Part shown: positions 59,096 through 64,000 of the stretch, piece after piece | Numbering within the stretch: position 1 is the stretch's first letter | Layout of the letters: each line of letters opens with the position of its first letter | DNA from: DATBQN01 sp963755825 | Lineage (GTDB): Bacteria > Acidobacteriota > Thermoanaerobaculia > Multivoradales > UBA5704 | Assembly (NCBI GenBank): GCA_963755825.1 | Contig: CAVWLA010000003.1 | Coordinates: 2,046,001-2,110,000, forward strand | Direction of reading: 5' to 3' | Length of the DNA: 64,000 nt | Made by a program: the position numbers and the translations under genes | The notes under the pieces: model-generated | What the model saw: only the letters and a program-made list of their open reading frames with translations | Databases searched by the model: none | What the model was told of the DNA's origin: nothing

Positions 59096-60601
59096 TCAGG
59101 GGCAGGTGGCGAAGGCCCCGGTGTCGAGCTGGGTGACGAAGGTCCGGTTCAGCGGATTGCTGTAGACCTTCACCTTGCCGCTCGCGGTGTCGGTGACCGT
59201 GACGTCCACCTTGACGTTGGTCAGGCCGGCGAGGAACGCCCAGTAGTGGTTCGAGAGCACGCAGCCGTCGAGCACCTTGACGGTGAGCTCGACGTTCAGC
59301 GGATCGAAGAACCAGAAGTAGCCGGTGTCGTCGGTGAGCTCGACGGCGCCGGCGTCGCCGCTCGCCGTGGCCGAGGTCCAGTGCGCCTTGACCGAGAAGC
59401 GCCGGCCGTCGAGGCAGAGCGTCTGCGCCCCGGGCACGCAGGAGCCGACGGACTGCACGGAGCCGATGTCGCAGCGGCCCGCCGCCGCGGTGCCGCGCGG
59501 CTCGCCGCGCTGGTCGGTCGGCGTGCAGGCGCCGGAGGCGCTCCCCGGCGCCGCGGGATCGCCGTTGCCGAGCGCCAGGCTGACGGTGCCGGGAAGGAGC
59601 GTCGGCGTCGGTCCGCCGTTGTCGGCGAGAGCGCCGAGGTGCGGATCGAGCGCCGCGCCGGCGGCGCCGACGAGGTCGTGCTTGCCCGCCGCGAAGTCGA
59701 GGCAGCCGGTGGGATCGCCGACCAGGTTGTAGCCGCCGGAGAACGCCGAGCCCAGGCAGTCGGGATGGTGCGGCCCGCGGTTGGCGGCGAGGATGGTGTT
59801 CTCGAAGGCGACGACCTCCGGCCCCAGGAAGGCGCTGCTCTCGATGAAGGCGCCGCCGGCGTCGACGGCCGCGGTGTTGCCGGCGATGGTGTCGTTGCCG
59901 AGCGTCGCGGCGAGGCGGGTGTAGAGATAGAGACCGCCGCCGAGATCGGTCGCCGCGTTGCCGCTGACCGTCGAGTCGACGAGGGTCAGCGCGCCGCCCG
60001 CGGCGATGCCGCCGCCGTCGTGCGCCGAGCTGCCGTCAATGGTGCTGGCGGTGACGACGAGGGAGGCGCCGGTCCCGGCCGACAGGATGCCGCCGCCGTC
60101 GCCGTTGGTCGCCCGCGAGCCGGCGACGACGCAGCGGGTAAGGGTGAGCGAGCCGGCGTTGCGGATCGCGCCGCCGCCCGACTGGTCGACGCGGCCGTTG
60201 CGCACGGTGACGCCGATGAGCTCGAGATGGACGCCGGCGGCGACGTCGAAGGTGCGGTCGAGCGCGGCGCCGTCGATCACCGTCGTCGCCGCGCCGGCGC
60301 CGAGCACGGTGAGATCCGAGCGGACGTCGAGGTCGCCGGTCTCGGCGGCGTCCTCGCCGGCGCCGCCTCGCGTCAGCGTGTAGGTGCCGGCGGCGAGCAC
60401 GATGACGTCGGCGCCCGGCGCCGCGTTGGCGGCGATCACCGCCTCGCGGAGCGAGCAGTCGGCGTCGCAGGCGCCGTCCGCGGTGTCGTCCGTCTTGTTG
60501 GGGAAGAAGACCGCCGCCGCGGCGGGCGCCGCGGGGACCGCGAGGCCGAGGGTCAGGGCCGCCGCGGCGAGAGTCGACAAGGCACACCAATTCCTACGCA
60601 T
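59096..60601 (-). CDS. Secreted CSLREA-type beta-helix protein
   Basis: GAGGAGC lies seven bases before the ATG, and the product has 501 residues. A signal peptide (LSTLAAAALTLGLAVPAAPA) is followed by the CSLREA motif (ADCSLREAVIAANAAPGADV) and a right-handed beta-helix with repeated short strands (NGDGGGILSAGTGASLVVTA, DGGGIAAGGALTLVDSTVSG). The last ~115 residues (CLDGRRFSVKAHWTSATASG ... GCVLSNHYWAFLAGLTNVKV) form a separate domain that I recall as common at the ends of secreted proteins in this group. It is likely surface-attached or released. Confidence 0.8.
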   Translation of the reverse strand: MRRNWCALSTLAAAALTLGLAVPAAPAAAAVFFPNKTDDTADGACDADCSLREAVIAANAAPGADVIVLAAGTYTLTRGGAGEDAAETGDLDVRSDLTVLGAGAATTVIDGAALDRTFDVAAGVHLELIGVTVRNGRVDQSGGGAIRNAGSLTLTRCVVAGSRATNGDGGGILSAGTGASLVVTASTIDGSSAHDGGGIAAGGALTLVDSTVSGNAATDLGGGLYLYTRLAATLGNDTIAGNTAAVDAGGAFIESSAFLGPEVVAFENTILAANRGPHHPDCLGSAFSGGYNLVGDPTGCLDFAAGKHDLVGAAGAALDPHLGALADNGGPTPTLLPGTVSLALGNGDPAAPGSASGACTPTDQRGEPRGTAAAGRCDIGSVQSVGSCVPGAQTLCLDGRRFSVKAHWTSATASGDAGAVELTDDTGYFWFFDPLNVELTVKVLDGCVLSNHYWAFLAGLTNVKVDVTVTDTASGKVKVYSNPLNRTFVTQLDTGAFATCP

Positions 60602-60807
60602 ACAGTTGCTCCTCTGGCGAGAGATCCAGCCCGGCCGGCTGGAGGTTGGTGAACGGAGGCGCCACGCGAGGCGCCGTCCGAACGATCTGGCCGGGCTCCT
60701 TCCCAGACCTACCGAGCTCCGAAAGAGAACGACAAGTGAAGAACTTTTCTCTGCCCGGTATGTACGCGGAGAAGAGAGCGGACGTCTACGCCGGCGCGCG
60801 CGGCGGA

Positions 60808-61059
60808 TCAGCGCGGAGGGTTCGGCTTGAGGCCGTCGAGCGCCGCCTCGATCCGCTGCAGGCGCTCGTCCAGGCGCTCGGCGGCGACGCCGTTCTTGTA
60901 CGACATGAGGATCAGCTTGACCGACACCAGGAAGACGCCGGACTCGAGGAGGAGGTCGTGCGTGAAGCCCTTGAGCGCCAGGGCGATCAGAAACAGCACG
61001 AGGGTGATGGCGATGATGGCGAGCGACCAGGGATCGAAGTGGCGGCGGATCTCCATCAT
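60808..61059 (-). CDS. Small two-helix membrane protein
   Basis: The 83-residue protein has two hydrophobic segments (WSLAIIAITLVLFLIALAL and LESGVFLVSVKLILMSYKN) and a short amphipathic C-terminal helix (ERLDERLQRIEAALDGLKPN). It sits 15 bp downstream of the Tim44-like gene on the same strand, probably in one operon. No family is recognised; it may be an accessory of the Tim44/TPM cluster. Confidence 0.6.
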   Translation of the reverse strand: MMEIRRHFDPWSLAIIAITLVLFLIALALKGFTHDLLLESGVFLVSVKLILMSYKNGVAAERLDERLQRIEAALDGLKPNPPR

Positions 61060-61074
61060 GCGCTGCTCCTGCGG

Positions 61075-62613
61075 TCAACCGCTGTAGGAGTCGTCCTGCT
61101 CGATCGTCGACAGCACCCAGTCGAAGTCGCCGCGGGTGATGAGCGCGCCGCAGTGCTCGCAGTTGCCGGCCATGTTGACGGCGAGCGGCGCGCCGCAGTT
61201 GGGGCAGCTGGCGTCGGTGCGCGGCGGGCCCTGGCGGCGGGCGCTGCGGATCAGGGTCCAATACTCGGAGTAGGCGCGGTCGCTCGCCGGATCGCCGGCG
61301 ACGACGGCGCCGTCCGCCTGGCGCACCGTCGAGTCGCGCCCGGTCGCCCACAGCCGGAAGGTGACCGCGTCGTACCAGCGGTCGCGGACGATCTTCACCA
61401 GCTTGGCGTCGGTCATCCGCATGCCGGTGAGGACGTTGCGCAGCCCCTGCGCCTTGTAGGCGCGGATCCAGTACTCGAGGTACTCGTCGAGGCGGTCGGA
61501 GACGAAGGGGCGGCTGGGGGTGAGGTCGAGGGCCGTCCAGGCGGCGTTCAGGCGGTCGTAGATGAGCCGCAGGCGCGCCGCGAGCGCCGCGTCGGTGGTC
61601 GCCGGATCGGCCTGCAGGAGCTCGGCGCGCCGCGCCGCCAGCGCCGGATGGAAGATCGTCGGCAGGTCGGTCCCCTGCTCGGCGACGGTGCCGGCGAGCG
61701 ACGAGGCGCGGTCCTCGATCGACTCCACCTCGATCGTCTGCACGCTCCAGTCGAAGCGGCCGTCGGTGACCACCTCGCCGCAGTACTGGCAGCGGCCGCC
61801 GCCGGTGTCGGTGAACGGCGCGCCGCAGTGCGGGCAGTGGAAGGAGCCGACGGCCTCCGGCGGCCGGCTCTTGGCGGTGGCGTCGCGCACCAGCCGCCAG
61901 CGCTCGCGGACGTACTGGGTGGCCGCCACGGCGCCGCTCCCCACCGTCATGTTGGACTCGATCTCGAGCGTCACCGCGACGAACCGCGCGCCCGGCTGGT
62001 CCACCGCGGGCACCATCACGTCGGCGGCGCGGAGCGCGCCGATGACGACACCCTCGACCGGCGCCCCCGGCGGCCGGCGCGCCGCGAGGTGCGCGCGCGC
62101 GCCCGTCGAGAGGTAGGGGGCGAGGGCGGCGAGCGCCGCGGCATCGCTCCGCGCCTCGTGGGCGCGGGCGTAGAGGGCGTAGGCGAAGTCGGTGAAGAGG
62201 ACGCTCGAGAAGTCGGCGTCGAGGCTGCGGATGGCGTCGAGGTCGACCGCGGCGGGCTGGCTGGGGGGCGCCGGCGACGCGGTGCGGGTGTCCCAGCGCT
62301 CGCTGGTGTGCGGATGGTTGTGGCGGTAGCGCAGCCAGCCGATCACCACTACGGCGGTGACCGGGAGACCGATCTGCGGATAGGCGATGCAGAACTGGAT
62401 CCAGATGCGGACGACGAAGAAGATCAGCCCGGCGCCGCCACCGCCGCCGCTACCGCCTCCCGAGCTGCCGCCGCCGTAGCTCTGGCCGCCGCCCGGCCGC
62501 GCCAGCGCGGCGCCGGCGAAGGCCATCAGGCAGACCACGCTCAGCAGGGAGAAGAGCGCGATCGAGCCGAGCGGCGCCGCGCGCTTTCTCGGCCGCCGCC
62601 GGCCACCCGTCAC
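61075..62613 (-). CDS. Tim44-like domain membrane protein with zinc-ribbon motifs
   Basis: GTG at 62613 overlaps the stop of the TPM gene, giving 512 residues. A signal/anchor (ALFSLLSVVCLMAFAGAALA), a Gly/Ser-rich stretch and a second helix (FFVVRIWIQFCIAYPQIGLP) precede a first Tim44-like domain. Two zinc ribbons (HCPHCGAPFTDTGGGRCQYC and SCPNCGAPLAVNMAGNCEHC) and a second Tim44-like domain follow. The domain (ERWRLVRDAT, then YVRERW and VTFRLWATGRDS) binds membranes or lipids in mitochondria; in bacteria the role is open. The end DWVLSTIEQDDSYSG recurs in the paralogue at 63241. Confidence 0.75.
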   Translation of the reverse strand: MTGGRRRPRKRAAPLGSIALFSLLSVVCLMAFAGAALARPGGGQSYGGGSSGGGSGGGGGAGLIFFVVRIWIQFCIAYPQIGLPVTAVVVIGWLRYRHNHPHTSERWDTRTASPAPPSQPAAVDLDAIRSLDADFSSVLFTDFAYALYARAHEARSDAAALAALAPYLSTGARAHLAARRPPGAPVEGVVIGALRAADVMVPAVDQPGARFVAVTLEIESNMTVGSGAVAATQYVRERWRLVRDATAKSRPPEAVGSFHCPHCGAPFTDTGGGRCQYCGEVVTDGRFDWSVQTIEVESIEDRASSLAGTVAEQGTDLPTIFHPALAARRAELLQADPATTDAALAARLRLIYDRLNAAWTALDLTPSRPFVSDRLDEYLEYWIRAYKAQGLRNVLTGMRMTDAKLVKIVRDRWYDAVTFRLWATGRDSTVRQADGAVVAGDPASDRAYSEYWTLIRSARRQGPPRTDASCPNCGAPLAVNMAGNCEHCGALITRGDFDWVLSTIEQDDSYSG

Positions 62614-63233
62614 TCGCAGACCTCGTCGGCCAGCTCGTTCGCCTGATCGGCGGTGTGCGGCAGCGCATGGGCGAGGGCGGCGGCGAGGCCGCGCACTTTG
62701 GCGGCGACGGCGAGGCCGTCTTCCTTGGCGGCGAGCGATGCCGCGACCTCGCCCAGGGCGCTCCGCCACGCCTCGCTCGCCGCGAAGGGCTCGACGCCGA
62801 CGTCCATCACCGCCGCCACCTCGCGCTCGAGGAGCGAGAGATAGAGGAGGACGCCGTTGCGCGCCTTTGTGCGATGGACGCCGCGGTCGACGAAGACCAC
62901 CCGTGCCGCCGCCTCGACCCGGCGCCGCCGCTCGGCGCGCGAGGTGAGCCGGCGGCGCAGCGCCCGTGTGCGCGACGAGGCGAGGGCCGCGAGAGCGCCG
63001 ACGATCAGCGGATCGACGAGGAAGTAGGCGAGGGCGAAGGGCCAGGGCGAGAAGAGGAGGGCGGCGAGGGAGAGGACGCCGGCAAGGATCCCCGCCGCGA
63101 GGTCGGCGGCGAGGTACGAGCCCGAGCGCGGGTGGACGGCGACCACCAGCTCGGCGCCGCAGGCGCCCTCGAACTCGTGCACCGCGGCGGTGAAGGCCCG
63201 CTTCGCCGCATCGGTGAGGAAGGGGCCGCGCAC
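62610..63233 (-). CDS. TPM-domain membrane protein
   Basis: The GTG start gives 207 residues. An N-terminal part of the TPM fold (FTAAVHEFEGACGAELVVAV) is interrupted by two membrane helices (ADLAAGILAGVLSLAALLFS and PFALAYFLVDPLIVGALAAL). The second part has GVHRTKARNGVLLYLSLLER and VMDVGVEPFAASEAW, as in TPM/MOLO-1 proteins. Similar proteins are thought to act in membrane protein quality control or photosystem repair. It lies between two Tim44-like genes and overlaps one by four bases. Confidence 0.7.
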   Translation of the reverse strand: MRGPFLTDAAKRAFTAAVHEFEGACGAELVVAVHPRSGSYLAADLAAGILAGVLSLAALLFSPWPFALAYFLVDPLIVGALAALASSRTRALRRRLTSRAERRRRVEAAARVVFVDRGVHRTKARNGVLLYLSLLEREVAAVMDVGVEPFAASEAWRSALGEVAASLAAKEDGLAVAAKVRGLAAALAHALPHTADQANELADEVCE

Positions 63234-63240
63234 CGCTCGC

Positions 63241-64000
63241 TCAACCGGTGTACGAGTCGTCCTGCTCGATCTCGGAGAGCACCCAGTCGAAGCGGCCGCT
63301 CGTCACCTTGGCGCCGCAGTGCTCGCACTCGCCGCTCTGGTTGATGGCGAGCGGCGCGCCGCAGTTGGGGCAATTCTTCTCGGTCGACGGCTTGCCGCGC
63401 GCGCCGGCGCCGCGCAGCAGCGTCCAGTACTCGGTATACGGCCGATCGTGCCGCGGATCGCCGCCCACCACCTTGCCGCTCTTCTGGTCGACCGTGTAGT
63501 CCGGACCCGTCCCCCAGACGCGGAAGGTGACCGCGTCGTAGTAGCGGTCGCGGACCACCTTGGTGATCGTCGACTGCGTCATGTGGACCCCCTGGGTGAC
63601 GTTGCGGAGGCCCTGGCGCTGATACGCCTCGATCCAGTACTGCAGATAGTCGAACAGACTGTCGGAGACGAACGGCCGCGCCTTGGAGAGGTCGAGCGCG
63701 TTCCAGGCGGCGTTGATCTCGCCGTAGATGAGCGCCAGGCGCGCGGCGAGCGCCGCGTCGGTCGCCTCGGGGTCGTCGGCGAGGAGCGTCGCGCGCCGCG
63801 CCGCGAGGTCCGGATGGAAGACCGTCGGCAGGTCCGTCCCCTCCTCCTCGACGGTGCCGGTGAGCGCGGGCGGCCGCTCGTCGCTCTCCAGCACCGAGAT
63901 CGCCTGCACGTTCCAGTCGAAGCGCCCTCCGCCCACCACCTCGCCGCAGTAGGCGCAGCGCTCGCCCTCGCTGGGCGACGCCGGCTCGAAGGGGGCGCCG
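63241..64000 (-). CDS. Second Tim44-like protein, N-terminus beyond the window
   Basis: The frame is open to the right edge. The visible ~252 residues start with a zinc-ribbon half (GERCAYCGEVVGGGRFDWNV), then a Tim44-like domain (VFHPDLAARRATLLADDPEA, YLQYWIEAYQRQGLRNVTQG, YYDAVTFRVWGTGPDYTVDQ) and a full ribbon (NCPNCGAPLAINQSGECEHC). It ends DWVLSEIEQDDSYTG, almost the same as the paralogue at 61075. It seems to be the first of a tandem pair around the TPM gene. Confidence 0.75.
   Translation of the reverse strand, partial: GAPFEPASPSEGERCAYCGEVVGGGRFDWNVQAISVLESDERPPALTGTVEEEGTDLPTVFHPDLAARRATLLADDPEATDAALAARLALIYGEINAAWNALDLSKARPFVSDSLFDYLQYWIEAYQRQGLRNVTQGVHMTQSTITKVVRDRYYDAVTFRVWGTGPDYTVDQKSGKVVGGDPRHDRPYTEYWTLLRGAGARGKPSTEKNCPNCGAPLAINQSGECEHCGAKVTSGRFDWVLSEIEQDDSYTG

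Overview
The window is about 64 kb of GC-rich DNA from a Gram-negative bacterium. An outer membrane is implied by BamD, CpoB, an OmpA-type protein, a second outer-membrane barrel, a TonB-type domain and a TatA translocase component. Gene style suggests Acidobacteriota, possibly the Thermoanaerobaculia side: HTH proteins with a long helical C-terminus, DUF4388, CSLREA beta-helix proteins, a receiver-kinase-TonB fusion and large secreted Rhs proteins. This placement is an inference from style, as there is no rRNA gene.

Region 1 (1-15.5 kb) is a polymorphic-toxin locus on the minus strand. A small secreted protein (15514-14828) overlaps a full-length 1711-residue Rhs protein with a signal peptide (14831-9696). 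This is followed 16 bp later by a membrane-anchored candidate immunity protein and a row of small cassette-like genes. Next comes a second Rhs copy with no N-terminus, an almost identical core and a different C-terminal tip, followed by a DUF5063 candidate immunity gene. The second copy is split by a 4.2-kb IS1595-family element with 24/25-matched terminal inverted repeats and an 8-bp target duplication. That element carries passenger genes (RHH regulator, membrane-anchored OB-fold-like protein, several tiny ORFs) and is itself hit by an IS3-family element with a -1 frameshift site.

Region 2 (15.6-18.6 kb) holds two paralogous HTH regulators with helical, TPR-like sensor regions, the second truncated. 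Between them lies a small exported peptide gene whose product repeats GCEIDPLG twice. The layout resembles peptide-sensing RRNPP-type quorum systems and is my main candidate for an undescribed system.

Region 3 (18.6-28.9 kb) is housekeeping: nfo, a PASTA protein, rpe, bamD, cpoB, a LysM protein behind a structured leader, a Fis-like regulator, a lytic transglycosylase, tatA, an AmgK-like sugar kinase and rlmN.

Region 4 (28.9-33.2 kb) is a patchwork. It has seven AT-rich palindromic repeats at a 41-bp period, a PadR operon with a clear palindromic operator, and a rhodanese gene whose 3' 213 bp recur 2.7 kb away. Between these copies lie tails of rlmN and of a haem-peroxidase-like gene, a Cys-rich secreted peptide, an overlapping mini-operon with an amber mutation, and the 3' half of a class II tRNA-like sequence.

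Region 5 (33.2-64 kb) is mostly core genes: pgeF, gatB, ftsE-ftsX, ompA, an outer-membrane barrel, DUF4388, ruvC, a YebC-type gene, a receiver-kinase-TonB fusion, accD, folC, two sulfotransferases, glyA, a histone-H1-like protein, an acyl-CoA carboxylase beta subunit, a TldD/PmbA pair, ychF, a MaoC hydratase, a CSLREA beta-helix protein and a Tim44-like/TPM membrane cluster that runs off the end.

Start codons, family names and domain limits come from reading the sequence only; no database search was run.
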